From NCBI GenBank assembly GCA_963665015.2, contig CAXXSY010000004.1:930001-994000 (forward strand): a stretch of 64,000 nt of DNA. Reading direction: 5' to 3'. Of this stretch, positions 33,145-42,754 are shown piece after piece. This DNA comes from G963662655 sp963665015 (GTDB taxonomy: Bacteria > Cloacimonadota > Cloacimonadia > Cloacimonadales > JAIOQZ01). The first letter of the stretch is position 1; the number at the start of each line of letters is the position of its first letter. Under the pieces are notes generated by a model. The model worked only from the letters and a program-made list of their open reading frames with translations, was not told where the DNA came from and did no database searches. The translations under genes and the position numbers were made by a program.

Positions 33145-36100
33145 TCCGTGCCTCCGCGATCGATCGAGTCTTCGTTGAGTCGCCTGAGATATTCGAGAAT
33201 CACGTCCTGATATTCGCGCGGGTATTCCTTATAATCTTCCTGCAAGAGCGCCCGGCGTCGGATTTCCTCGAACCGCAGCCGGAGGTCTTCGGGAAGCTCC
33301 CAGTCCTTTTCCTCGCCGGACTCCGCCTTGCGTTTCTTCGAGTACTCGCGGTCGTTGATCGATTTCTGCGCGTCCAGCATGCGTGACAGAATGCGGTTCT
33401 GCCGATCCACCAACTCCTGGTCGAGCCGGTTGTAGCGCAGGTCTTTAGCGACATCTTCGAGTTGCCGCGTGACATCCTCCAGTCCGGAGCCGCCCTTCAA
33501 GGCGTCGGGATTGTTTTGCAGCATACGGCGCATGTTTTCCGCCATGCGCTCCTCGTCTTCCGCCATGCGGCGCATCTCGGAACGCGCGTCGCCGGGAAGT
33601 TGTCCCTGCGATAGCATCTGCTGAAGAAGCTGTTGGGTGATGGAATTGAGCATCATCTGCTCGCCGCTCATCTGCTGAAGCTGCTGCATCAGGCTTTGCA
33701 TGCCGCCGCCCTGACTCTGCGACATCGAGGATGCCGATTGCATCAGGTCGTAGATCATCAGATTGATCCCACTCTGGATGTCTTCGAGGAACGTGTTGAT
33801 GCTGCTGTTCGGCTTGTCGTTCACGGAGGTGAACATCTCCTGATAGCGCTTGACCGTCATGGACGCGTCCGAGAAAAACTTGGGGTGCAGGTAGAGCGGA
33901 ATCATGGGCACGGCGTACAGCTTCTGGAGCGTGAGTTGGATGCCCTCGTAGTTGGCGAGCTGCCGGTCGAGGATTGCGAACGGGTCGCGCAAGTATTGCT
34001 GACTGGAGCGCTCGTGCATCTGCGAGAAAAAGAGCAGCCGCGTGATGGTGTCTTGAAGGATGGTGCCGATATCTGTCTGCATTCCGCCCGACATCATCGA
34101 CTGCATCTGCTTGAGCTTGTCCAGCATGGATTGCATCTTCTGGGAAGCACTCTGCTGGCTCTGCTGCGCCTGTTGCATCTGGTTCTGCTCGAGGCTCTCG
34201 GAACTCTCCTGGATATCCTGCGCGAGGCTGTCCTGCTTCATCATTTCCCGCAATTCTTCCATCATCTTCTTCAGCTCGCTGTCCTTTTGTTCGTCCAGCA
34301 TCCCGTCGGTCTTTTCGATTTGCTCCTGGAGCTTGTCGAGCTTATCGCCGATCTGCTCCTGCTCCTTGCCGAGATTTTGAGGCGATTCCTCTCCCTTCTC
34401 GGTGCGCTCGTTGAGATCCTTCTGCATCTCGAACATCTCTTCGGCGATTTCTGCGGATTTCTGAAGCGCCTGTTCCTTCTTGATGTCCTCCAGCAGATCG
34501 ATGGTCTGATCAAGCTTCTGCATGAAATCCTCCATGGAAAACTTCATCTGTTCCATCGCCTTCTGCACGTCGTCCATCTTCATGTTTTCCATGGCGTTCT
34601 GCATCTTTTCCATCGCCTCTTTGAGCTGCTCGTTGTTGATCTGCTCCATGAGTTCCTGGATGCGCTCCATCTTTTCGAGGGTCTCCTCCGACAGCGCGTC
34701 GTTCTGGTTGAACTTGTCCGCCAGTTCCTTATACTCCTGCGCGACATCCTCGACCTGTTTGTTGAGGTCTTCCTGCCGCTTCATCATCTCTTCCAGCGAC
34801 TTCTGATCCTCCCAGTCGGCTTCCTCTTTCTTCATCAGCTCGCGGCGCTTTTCCTCGAACTCCTTCGCGAGGTCTTCCGCCTTCTCCCGGGCCTCTTCCA
34901 GCGCTTCACGCTTCTCTTCTTCCTGCGCCTCGATCTCCTCGTATATCTCCTCGATGGAGGGGAACCGCACCGTGTAGCGATCGCTGACGCCGACGTTGCT
35001 CTGCGGGGAGTAGTCGGTCAGCTCCACCCAATAGACCACGCGGTCGCCGGGCAGCATCTTCATGGGGGAGAGGTCGAAGGTGGTCTGGTAGTCGAGCAGC
35101 TTGCTCCCGATGCCCAGCCGAAGGTCGATCGCCTCTTCGCCGGCGCTGTTGAGGTCGTAGTGCAGACTGAGGTTCTTCAGCCCGAAGTCGTCCGCGCCGA
35201 GGATTTGCAGCGGCAACTGGTGATTCTGGCTCAAAATGGTATCTCTTCCCGGGTAGGCGATGCGCACCTCGGGAATCTTGTCGTCGATCGCGGTGATGCT
35301 CTTGACCAGCCTGCCCGATTCGTTACCCAGGAGGTCGATCATCTTGAAGTAGTAGGTGCCGTTGTCGTCGATGGGCACGTTGACTGAGAAGGTCGTGCGT
35401 CCCTGGCGTGTCAACTCCACTGTGGTGCCGCTTCCGAGCACGATGCGCGCGTCTTCGATGGGGTTGTTGGTCTCGACGGTGAGACCGGCGACGGTTCCCA
35501 CGATTGCCTTCAGGTTGCCGTCCGTGTTCAGGTAGGTCTCCGGTTTCATGCCGGTGTATGCGGGGAAGTCGTAGCGGACGTCGATCTTCGTAACAGCCGG
35601 AAGCTCGAAGACTTCCACGCTGAACGTGTCGGACACCGCCCACGGATTTTTTACGTAATAGCGAAAACTCTGCTCGGTGTTGGTAAACTTCTTATAGCTG
35701 TCGATCATGGGTGTCTGGCGCCACATATCGCCGAGCGTGTAGAACAGGCCGTACTCGACCTGCGGCTCGGGATCGACGACCGTGATCTCGACGGTGTCGT
35801 TGCGCAGGATGGTCAGGTCGCCCGGTTTGACATCGATATGCGATCGGTGTTTGACCTGCGGATACTCCTTCATCTGGAAGGCTTTCCAGCTCGTCCCGAA
35901 CGCCTTGGGACTGATGAAGATCGCGCTCAGCGTGACCACGAGGATCATGAGAGACGGTAAAAGGATCCGCTTCAGGCTGCGGGTATCGGGTTCGATATTT
36001 TGTCCGGTCGCCTTTTCGTCCGCGAGGTCGTAAACCCTTTCCAGCAGGGGATTGTCTTGTTTCTGACGTTTCAACTCGCAAGCATTCTGATAGGTGTCGT

Positions 36101-36407
36101 ATTGGTCGTTGTTGGTTCGGTCGAGTTGCCGCGCTGCCTGAAGATCGGTGAGGAGGCTTCTCCATGCCTGCATGGCGAGGTAGATCAGCAGGAGTGCCAG
36201 CAGGATGCGGATGCCCAACGCCATCAGGAACATTGCACGCAGCTCGCGGATCAGACCTCCGCGCATCAGGATCACCTGGTAGCTGCCGTGGAAGACGCTG
36301 AACAGAACGAGCACGACCAGAGCCGCCAGGATCACGTAGTAGGTGATGCCAATCAGGTTCTGCTTGCGCCTTAGTGCTTCGATTTTGCGCTGGAATTCTC
36401 GTTCCAT
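33141..36407 (-). CDS. large DUF4175-type membrane protein with long coiled coil
   Basis: 1088 residues. The N-terminus has membrane helices near 19-41, 55-80 and 150-172. An extracytoplasmic beta-rich region (about 190-480) includes VEYGLFYTLGD and YDFPAYTGMKPETYL. From 485 to 800 an extremely charged Glu/Lys/Gln-rich coiled coil follows, then a Met/Gln-rich helical tail. This layout matches DUF4175 proteins of FCB genomes, of unknown function, often next to TPR and Bat-type genes. It overlaps the radical SAM gene by 37 bases. The coiled coil makes a 584-codon antisense open frame at 33633-35387 that is not a gene. Confidence 0.8.
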   Translation of the reverse strand: MEREFQRKIEALRRKQNLIGITYYVILAALVVLVLFSVFHGSYQVILMRGGLIRELRAMFLMALGIRILLALLLIYLAMQAWRSLLTDLQAARQLDRTNNDQYDTYQNACELKRQKQDNPLLERVYDLADEKATGQNIEPDTRSLKRILLPSLMILVVTLSAIFISPKAFGTSWKAFQMKEYPQVKHRSHIDVKPGDLTILRNDTVEITVVDPEPQVEYGLFYTLGDMWRQTPMIDSYKKFTNTEQSFRYYVKNPWAVSDTFSVEVFELPAVTKIDVRYDFPAYTGMKPETYLNTDGNLKAIVGTVAGLTVETNNPIEDARIVLGSGTTVELTRQGRTTFSVNVPIDDNGTYYFKMIDLLGNESGRLVKSITAIDDKIPEVRIAYPGRDTILSQNHQLPLQILGADDFGLKNLSLHYDLNSAGEEAIDLRLGIGSKLLDYQTTFDLSPMKMLPGDRVVYWVELTDYSPQSNVGVSDRYTVRFPSIEEIYEEIEAQEEEKREALEEAREKAEDLAKEFEEKRRELMKKEEADWEDQKSLEEMMKRQEDLNKQVEDVAQEYKELADKFNQNDALSEETLEKMERIQELMEQINNEQLKEAMEKMQNAMENMKMDDVQKAMEQMKFSMEDFMQKLDQTIDLLEDIKKEQALQKSAEIAEEMFEMQKDLNERTEKGEESPQNLGKEQEQIGDKLDKLQEQIEKTDGMLDEQKDSELKKMMEELREMMKQDSLAQDIQESSESLEQNQMQQAQQSQQSASQKMQSMLDKLKQMQSMMSGGMQTDIGTILQDTITRLLFFSQMHERSSQQYLRDPFAILDRQLANYEGIQLTLQKLYAVPMIPLYLHPKFFSDASMTVKRYQEMFTSVNDKPNSSINTFLEDIQSGINLMIYDLMQSASSMSQSQGGGMQSLMQQLQQMSGEQMMLNSITQQLLQQMLSQGQLPGDARSEMRRMAEDEERMAENMRRMLQNNPDALKGGSGLEDVTRQLEDVAKDLRYNRLDQELVDRQNRILSRMLDAQKSINDREYSKKRKAESGEEKDWELPEDLRLRFEEIRRRALLQEDYKEYPREYQDVILEYLRRLNEDSIDRGGTE

Positions 36408-37282
36408 CTCGCTCCCTGTCTGATGTCGCCTTCTCGCAGGCGTTTTCCGAGTTCGTTCATCGCTTCCCGTTTCGACCCAGACGCGACAGCCACGCCGCTG
36501 CGGCGGACATTCGAGGTGAACAGCCGACTCACCACGATGTGCGCGTCCAGCTCGGGAAGCAGTTTTGTCAAAATGGTGAGGTAGTCGCTGGTTGTCAACG
36601 GGATAAACCCGTTTTCGCTTACGATCTTCTCCAGCGGCGTCTCGCGATAGACCACCAGTTGATGGAATTTCACCTCGTCGATCAGTCCGCAGGCGGATAC
36701 CCAGCGCACGGTTTGCAGCATGTCATCGGCAGTCTCGCCCGGTATGCCGACGATCAAGTGCGCGCCGGTACGGATGCCGTATTGTTTGAGCGTATTCAGC
36801 GCCCGGACGGTATCTTCGTGCGTGTGACCGCGCCGCAGGAAATCGAGGCTCTTATCGTGGATGGTCTGCATCCCGATCTCGACGGTGACCGGTTTCTCCA
36901 GCCCCGCGAGCATGGTGCAAATATCCTCATCGACCCAGTCCGGTCGGGTGGAGACCGCCAGCTCAAATACATCCTGCTCATGTAACGCCGATTGGAAGAT
37001 TCGTTTCAGCACGGAAATCTCGCCGTAAGTGCCGGTCTCCGCGTTGAAATAGGGTATCCATCCACAGTCGGCAAAGGTTTTGCGCATCCGCGCCGTCAGG
37101 GTTTGCAATTGTGTCCCAACATCTTCGGTGCTAACGGGATCGGTAAAGGTGTCGGGCCGGCAGAAGACGCAAGCGCCGTGCGGGCAGGGGATGCCTGTCG
37201 AGAGCGGCACGCGCTGCATACGGCGTCCGTATTTCCGTCGCATGTATGACGAATAGGTGTTGATATAATCACTGAGGTTCAT
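36371..37282 (-). CDS. TIGR01212/YhcC-type radical SAM protein
   Basis: The ATG at 37282 (MNLSDYINTYSSYMRRKYG) gives 303 residues, the family's usual size; the longer frame from 37393 adds non-homologous sequence inside the cyclase gene. The Cys cluster is CPHGACVFC (C-x5/7-C-x2-C type), typical of this family, followed by QLQTLTARMRK, YFNAETGTYG, VEIGMQTIHD and GIRTGAHLIVGIPGE. Substrate is not established. It overlaps the cyclase gene by 14 bases and the DUF4175 gene by 37. Confidence 0.88.
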   Translation of the reverse strand: MNLSDYINTYSSYMRRKYGRRMQRVPLSTGIPCPHGACVFCRPDTFTDPVSTEDVGTQLQTLTARMRKTFADCGWIPYFNAETGTYGEISVLKRIFQSALHEQDVFELAVSTRPDWVDEDICTMLAGLEKPVTVEIGMQTIHDKSLDFLRRGHTHEDTVRALNTLKQYGIRTGAHLIVGIPGETADDMLQTVRWVSACGLIDEVKFHQLVVYRETPLEKIVSENGFIPLTTSDYLTILTKLLPELDAHIVVSRLFTSNVRRSGVAVASGSKREAMNELGKRLREGDIRQGARWNENSSAKSKH

Positions 37283-40200
37283 TTGAAAGCGTGTCTTGGA
37301 GCTGCCGCATCTGTCCTTCGGCGATATCGACGAACTGTTTCGCGCCGATTTCGGTGAAGAGATCAATCGCCTTTTGCAGCTTCTCGACCGCATCGGGAAA
37401 TTCTTTCTTCTCGACGTGGATCATCGCCCAGTTGAACCATGCGCGCCCCTCGCCGTCCTTGTCGCCGATCTCCTCGAGCATGCTCTGCTGTTTCGCGTAG
37501 TATTCGATGGCGCGTTCGAAATTATGCTCGGCCTTGGCGATATTGCCCAGGTTGCCGTAGGTGTGCGCGACGCCCTCGAGATCGTTCAGCTTCTGTTGCA
37601 ATGCAAGGTTGTCGAGGTAGGTTTTTTTTGCTTTTTCGATGTCGCCCATGGTGAACGTCGCGTCGCCGATGGCGTCGTAGCAGTAGGATATCGAGACCAG
37701 GTCCCCGATGTCTTTCGCGATCTCGAGCGACTGCCGGAAATAGTCGAGGGCTTCGTCGAGCTTCTCCAGATAGTAGAGCGCTTCACCGATGTTGTACAGC
37801 ACGTTGGTTTCCTGCTTGCGGTTTCCGGAGAGTCGCGCCATTTTCAGCGAGTTGCGGTAGCTGTCGATGGCCTTCTCATTCTCACCGCTGTAGCGCATCA
37901 GGGTCGCCAGGTCCATCTGAACGGCGCCGTAGCCGTCCTTGTCGCCCAGCTTTTCCGCCACTTCCAGCGCCTGACGGTAGTAGCTCTCCGCTTCGGCGTT
38001 GTTGCCTCTGCGGAACGCGAGTGCGCCCAGACCGCTCAGCGCCAGCCGAACCTGCACCTGATCCTTGCGCTTTTCGGCGATACGCTGGCGATTGTTCATG
38101 AACGATTCGGCGTTGTCGTAGCGCGCCTGATCGAGGTAGTATTGCCCGAGGATGGCGCACATCTGCCCGGCGATCTTCTCGTCATCGATTTTACGCACTT
38201 CTTCGAGGTAATCCAGTGCTTTTGACTCGAAATCCCTGCCCGTCTCGCGCAGCGCGTTCAGATAGAGGATTTTCACCTGGTGGTAGCGCTCCCGGTCGCT
38301 GAACTCATCCAGCACCGATTCGGCGAACCGTATCTGCTCGCTGAACCGCGATGTCTTGTCGTTCAGCCGGGCCGTCAGATAGCGATGATAATCTCTGTTC
38401 TTGTCGTCGAGGACAGATGTGTCGATTGTTTGCAGTCTGGCTTCGGCTTCCTTCGTGTCGCCCTGAAGCAGCAGGATGTCGATGATATGCAGCTCGATCT
38501 CGATACGCAGGATTTCGTTAGAACAATTCTCCTGCGCGATATGGAAGAAGTAAGCGCTCTCGGTCAGAGAATAGAGTTTGAAATTTTTGTATGCCGCTTC
38601 GAGAGCGAATCGGCACGTCTTGCCATCGTTTTCCGCCAGGATATAGTGGTTGGCAATCAGCTCCAGCCACGGATAGAGGTCGTATTCGTACTTCTGTTCG
38701 TAGTAGTCGGCGATGCGGTTGTGCAGGTCGCGTTTCTCGCTCTTGAGGATGGTGCGGTAGATAGCTTCCCGCATCAGGTTGTTGCTGAAGATGTATTCGA
38801 TCTCGGGATTGATGTTCTTCTCGTCGATGATGGCGATCACGTTGAGCATGTGCAGGATTTCGACCACGCGGCGCGAGAACTCGGCTTTCCCGATCACCGC
38901 CAGCGCGTCCACCGAGAAGGCTCGTCCGACGATGGAGGCGACTTTGAGTAGTTGTCGCGATGACTCGTCGAGGTGCTCGTACTGCCGGATGAACAGGTTT
39001 TCGAGGGTCTGCGGGATGATTCCCTGCCGGAGCATGATGCCGATGTGCGCTTCGGTGAGGATGTTGTGCTGGCAGTCGAAGTTCTCGCGGATCAACCGGC
39101 ACATCTCGTTGATGAACATGGGATTGCCTTCAGTGATGGTGGCCAGGTTTTCCACTGCGTCGCCAGAGATATTGTGAATCCCTGCGCGGATCAGGAGGGC
39201 GGCGTTTTCAGTGTTCAGGTTGCGAAGCGTGACACGGGCGGCTTTCGGATTGTCGAGGTCGCTGTCGCGCGTTGTGACCAGGATACCGATGCTCTCGTAG
39301 AGCAGCCCCGGGAGCGCACGGTCGAAGATTTTCCGTGATCGGGCATCCATCCACTGCATGTTGTCCAATGCGACCAGTCTGACGCCCATCCAGAGTTTTC
39401 GAAGGATGTCCGAGAGCGTTTGCTCGACGATCTCGATTGCCTCGACTGTGAGGACGCTTCGTCCCGATCCGGTGTCGCGGCGGAAGTAGCTTCGCATCAG
39501 GGATGTATCGACGGCGAGTCCCTGCTCGTCGCACCAGGCGAAAAGCTTGTCCAGGTCGTCCGGGAAATTGTCTGCGTCGAGCTTGCGCCCCAGCACCTTG
39601 CGGATAAATTCGAAGGACGAACTGCGGCTGTACTCGTCCAGCACGTACAGCTCGACTCGGTGTCCCTTCTCGAATAGTTCATTCAGTATCCGGTATGCGA
39701 GGAACGATTTACCGACGCCCGGATCGCCTGAAACAATCGTGAAATTGCTTTCCGAATCGACGATGCGGGTAATCTCATCTTCGCAGCCAATCAGTTGTTG
39801 CTCTTCGTACTGCCTGCGGAAGGCGGTCCAGTTTTCGGGCAGTTCGCGTACCGGCGAATAGATATCGATCTCGTCCTCGATTCCTTTGACGCGAACCCGC
39901 TTCACGAAGTGCGATTCGAAGTGCGACTCGATCCTGGGCAGGACTTCGGACGAGAAGGCGATTTCACCGTAACCGGCGACGGACATCAAGCGCGCCGAGA
40001 TATTCACCGCGTTGCCGATGATGCCGTATTCCCAGCGGTTTTCGGTGCCGAGTGTGCCGGCGTAGATATTGCTGTAGGTGATGCCGATGCGGATGCGGAT
40101 ATTTTTCGCGGGAATTTTCAGGAGTTTCCAGGAGCAGATGAAGGCGCGTTCCGTGTCGTCGAAATGGACGTTGGGCACCCCGAAAGTGATGATCAGGATG

Positions 40201-41042
40201 TAACCTTTGTCGGTGTAGTCGATCTTGTTGATGTTGCCGCCCATGGCATAGACCTTCTGCTGGACGGCGGTGTAGAACGCGTGGTAGTCCTCGCAGGCGA
40301 TTTCCCCGCAATCTTCCGCCGGACTGATCCCGATGAAGACCACGGCTGCGTTGCGCAGTTCGGCGGAGAATTCCATCCCGCTTATCTTTTCCCTGACCGT
40401 GTTGCTGACGAAACTGCATGCGAAGCCGCTGTCGATGGTCTCTTTCCTTCGGATGTCCGGTGTCGAACCGGATGTAACTTGGAGAGTTGGATGCAGAAGA
40501 ATCTCTCCTTCCTTTGCCGATTCTCCTACCTCGTATGCCTGTTGCAGCACGTCACCGACGAAATAGTAATCGAGGTGATATTCGGGATTCCCGACGATGC
40601 GCAGTTCTGTCTTTCCCCATGATATCCCGCCGTGAATCTGAATCTCGATACCGTATTGGTCATGAAACGATGGATTCAGGTCTTCCAGTTTGTCGAACAT
40701 CTCGTTGCGGCAACCCAGGATTCGAACAAGCGAATCCTCACGGTCACCGGGAAAAACCGACAGCAGCGAGTCGCCGCCGTACTTGACCAGATAGCCGCCG
40801 TAGTCGCGGATGCATGATTCCATCGCCTCGAAATAGCGCCCCAGGATATCGGTGATGGTCTCGACACCGTAGTGCCCGGCGCCGCTGACCTGCTCCGTGA
40901 GTCGGGTGAACGACTTGATATCCGTGAAGAGGATACCCATGTCGCGCAGTTGCGAAACAGGCAATGGTATCTGATCAATGCTTGCGAAACCGGCAAGCGA
41001 TTCATGGACGTTGTCGGGTACGATACCGCGCAGATTTCTCAT
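37269..41042 (-). CDS. soluble-adenylyl-cyclase-like protein: two cyclase domains, P-loop NTPase, TPR repeats
   Basis: 1257 residues. C1 domain (about 33-190) has both metal aspartates: Asp41 (ILFTDIKSFTRLTE) and Asp91 (VKYGGDSLLSVFPG). C2 domain (about 232-400) lacks the first metal Asp (FIGIS, Gly238) but keeps INKIDYTDKGYILIITFG and the ribose/transition-state helix IIGNAVNISARLM. A P-loop GDPGVGKS (439-446) begins an AAA/STAND-type NTPase. From about 880 there are eight or more TPRs. This order equals that of mammalian soluble adenylyl cyclase (ADCY10) and related bacterial proteins. Probably makes cAMP at a C1/C2 interface under NTPase/TPR control. It heads a four-gene operon. Confidence 0.88.
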   Translation of the reverse strand: MRNLRGIVPDNVHESLAGFASIDQIPLPVSQLRDMGILFTDIKSFTRLTEQVSGAGHYGVETITDILGRYFEAMESCIRDYGGYLVKYGGDSLLSVFPGDREDSLVRILGCRNEMFDKLEDLNPSFHDQYGIEIQIHGGISWGKTELRIVGNPEYHLDYYFVGDVLQQAYEVGESAKEGEILLHPTLQVTSGSTPDIRRKETIDSGFACSFVSNTVREKISGMEFSAELRNAAVVFIGISPAEDCGEIACEDYHAFYTAVQQKVYAMGGNINKIDYTDKGYILIITFGVPNVHFDDTERAFICSWKLLKIPAKNIRIRIGITYSNIYAGTLGTENRWEYGIIGNAVNISARLMSVAGYGEIAFSSEVLPRIESHFESHFVKRVRVKGIEDEIDIYSPVRELPENWTAFRRQYEEQQLIGCEDEITRIVDSESNFTIVSGDPGVGKSFLAYRILNELFEKGHRVELYVLDEYSRSSSFEFIRKVLGRKLDADNFPDDLDKLFAWCDEQGLAVDTSLMRSYFRRDTGSGRSVLTVEAIEIVEQTLSDILRKLWMGVRLVALDNMQWMDARSRKIFDRALPGLLYESIGILVTTRDSDLDNPKAARVTLRNLNTENAALLIRAGIHNISGDAVENLATITEGNPMFINEMCRLIRENFDCQHNILTEAHIGIMLRQGIIPQTLENLFIRQYEHLDESSRQLLKVASIVGRAFSVDALAVIGKAEFSRRVVEILHMLNVIAIIDEKNINPEIEYIFSNNLMREAIYRTILKSEKRDLHNRIADYYEQKYEYDLYPWLELIANHYILAENDGKTCRFALEAAYKNFKLYSLTESAYFFHIAQENCSNEILRIEIELHIIDILLLQGDTKEAEARLQTIDTSVLDDKNRDYHRYLTARLNDKTSRFSEQIRFAESVLDEFSDRERYHQVKILYLNALRETGRDFESKALDYLEEVRKIDDEKIAGQMCAILGQYYLDQARYDNAESFMNNRQRIAEKRKDQVQVRLALSGLGALAFRRGNNAEAESYYRQALEVAEKLGDKDGYGAVQMDLATLMRYSGENEKAIDSYRNSLKMARLSGNRKQETNVLYNIGEALYYLEKLDEALDYFRQSLEIAKDIGDLVSISYCYDAIGDATFTMGDIEKAKKTYLDNLALQQKLNDLEGVAHTYGNLGNIAKAEHNFERAIEYYAKQQSMLEEIGDKDGEGRAWFNWAMIHVEKKEFPDAVEKLQKAIDLFTEIGAKQFVDIAEGQMRQLQDTLSNEPQ

Positions 41043-41135
41043 CTGTACCTCGGAATTTTATTCATTACGATCAGCTTGCCGAGCCGTTCCGATTTGTAAA
41101 GGAATATATTCGGGGCCATCCCTGGTTGCATCTCT

Positions 41136-41957
41136 TTTGTCTGAAGCAGGATGGGCAGGATAGAAGAAATGAACAGGATGGGGAGGTGGTTGTTTGTAGA
41201 TGGTCATCCACTTGCATCTACGCACGATCGCCACCTCCACCGTGGATATAGCACAGCATCCAATCTATCGAACACGGGAATAATGCTGTGCAACACCACG
41301 GCTGCGGTGTCGGATCGAACGAATCTGCTGTGTGGAGGGTTTGGGTTGGCCGTGGGTGGCGCGATACCCGGCACTTACGCACCGGGCTAGTATCTGTCGT
41401 TCCTGTGGAACTCGGGATGAGAGAGGTGGTCGTTCTCCCTTGGTCCGCTGAGCTCCAGCTCGGCATCTCCTTTTGTCTGAAGCAGGATGTGCAGGTTACA
41501 AGAAATGAACAGGATGGGGAGGCGGTTATTCTCCCTTGGTCCGCTGAGCTCCAGCTCGGCATCTCCTTTTGTCTGAAGCAGGATGTGCAGGATACAAGAA
41601 ATGAACAGGATGGGGAGGCGGTCGTTTGTAGATGGTCATCCACTTGCATCTACGCACGATCGCCACCTCCACCGTGGATATAGCACAGCATCCAATCTAT
41701 CGAACACGGGAATAATGCTGTGCAACACCACGGCTGCGGTGTCGGATCGAACGAATCTGTTGTGTGGAAGGTTTGGGTTGGCCGTGGGTGGCGCGATACC
41801 CGGCGCTTACGCACCGGGCTAGTATCTGTCGTTCCTGCGGAACTCGGGATGAGAGAGGTGGTTGTTCTACCTTGGTCCGCTGACCTCCGGCTCGGCATCT
41901 CCTTTTGTCTGAAGCAGGATGTGCAGGATACAAGAAATGAACAGGATGGGGAGGCGG
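41136..41957. repeat. tandemly duplicated composite repeats (long-short-long)
   Basis: GTCTGAAGCAGG starts recur at 41139, 41475, 41575 and 41907, giving units of 336, 100 and 332 bases. Long units carry family C, then structured elements D3 (about 41215-41330) and D4 (about 41650-41765), then CGTTCC-tgy-GGAACT, then a family B hairpin variant. The short unit has only C plus B. The long units are almost identical, so the duplication is recent. No gene is present in the 1,079 bases between the cyclase and RodZ-like genes. Confidence 0.9.
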
Positions 41958-42121
41958 TTGTTCTCAATTAATCCCGGAATTCTTGTTCGGACATGGAGCC
42001 TGCATCCGGAAGATGGTTCCCCGCGCCATTTCTTCTTGACAACAATGGCGTTCTCAAATCTTTCTTGATAAACAGGAATCGTATGTTTTCTGAACGATAT
42101 TGTTACGGTGCAGAGGAAGCC

Positions 42122-42736
42122 ATGGAAACGATCGGGAAATACTTGAAAGACGCGCGGGAAGCAAAGGACTTATCGATAGACGATGTCTCGGAAGCTACGC
42201 GTATCAAGGTCGCGTTTCTCGAGTGCATCGAGAAGGACGATTTTTCTCCGATCGGCGGCTTTGGTTACGCCAAGGTCATGCTGGCGACGTATGCGAAGTC
42301 AATCGGCGCGAACGTCGAAAAGGTCATGGCCCTGTTCGAGCAGTACTACGATTCCGACGATTTCGAAATGAAACCGCTGCACCTCAAATCTCGAGAGCAA
42401 AAGAAGCTCCTGCTGCCGGGCAATATTTTCTCCATCCTGTTTCTGATTGTCGTTGTCGTGGTATTGACGGTGGTTGTGGTCAACTTATACAAAAAAGGTC
42501 TTCTCGATTTCTCGATGGGAAAGCAGCTTGAAAAATCGCCCACCGAGCAGGTCGAGCCGGAACCAAAGCCGGAACCGGTGAACGAAGAGCCCGAACCAAC
42601 CGTCACATCGCACCCGGAACCGGTACGGGAACAGCAGATCGTTATCGATCGGGACGCGCTTCGAGACACGGTCGATTACGTCGATCGGATCCTCTTCGAA
42701 GGCGAAGAAAGCGCGTTCAACTACAAAGAACAATAA
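42122..42736 (+). CDS. RodZ-like helix-turn-helix membrane protein
   Basis: The ATG at 42122 (AGGAAGCC upstream) gives 204 residues. Residues 1-75 are an HTH_25/Xre-like domain (METIGKYLKDAREAKDLSIDDVS cited in part, ATRIKVAFLECIEKDDF) as in RodZ. One membrane helix lies at about 102-124, then a Pro/Glu-rich stretch and a short C-terminal region. RodZ links MreB to the wall machinery; this protein lacks the DUF4115 periplasmic domain, so it is a shortened relative and its role in cell shape is only inferred. An upstream in-frame ATG at 41993 lies in repeat-derived sequence and was rejected. Confidence 0.8.
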   Translation: METIGKYLKDAREAKDLSIDDVSEATRIKVAFLECIEKDDFSPIGGFGYAKVMLATYAKSIGANVEKVMALFEQYYDSDDFEMKPLHLKSREQKKLLLPGNIFSILFLIVVVVVLTVVVVNLYKKGLLDFSMGKQLEKSPTEQVEPEPKPEPVNEEPEPTVTSHPEPVREQQIVIDRDALRDTVDYVDRILFEGEESAFNYKEQ

Positions 42737-42754
42737 ACCACCACTGGATTTTTA

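Noticed and set aside
33633..35387. 584-codon open frame antisense to the DUF4175 gene, Leu/His-rich
   Set aside because: It is the complement of the Glu/Lys/Gln coiled-coil codons; composition is low-complexity and the sense gene is well supported.
41139..41971. Small open frames within the duplicated repeat island
   Set aside because: They consist only of repeat sequence, occur equally in both copies and both strands, and have no ribosome sites.
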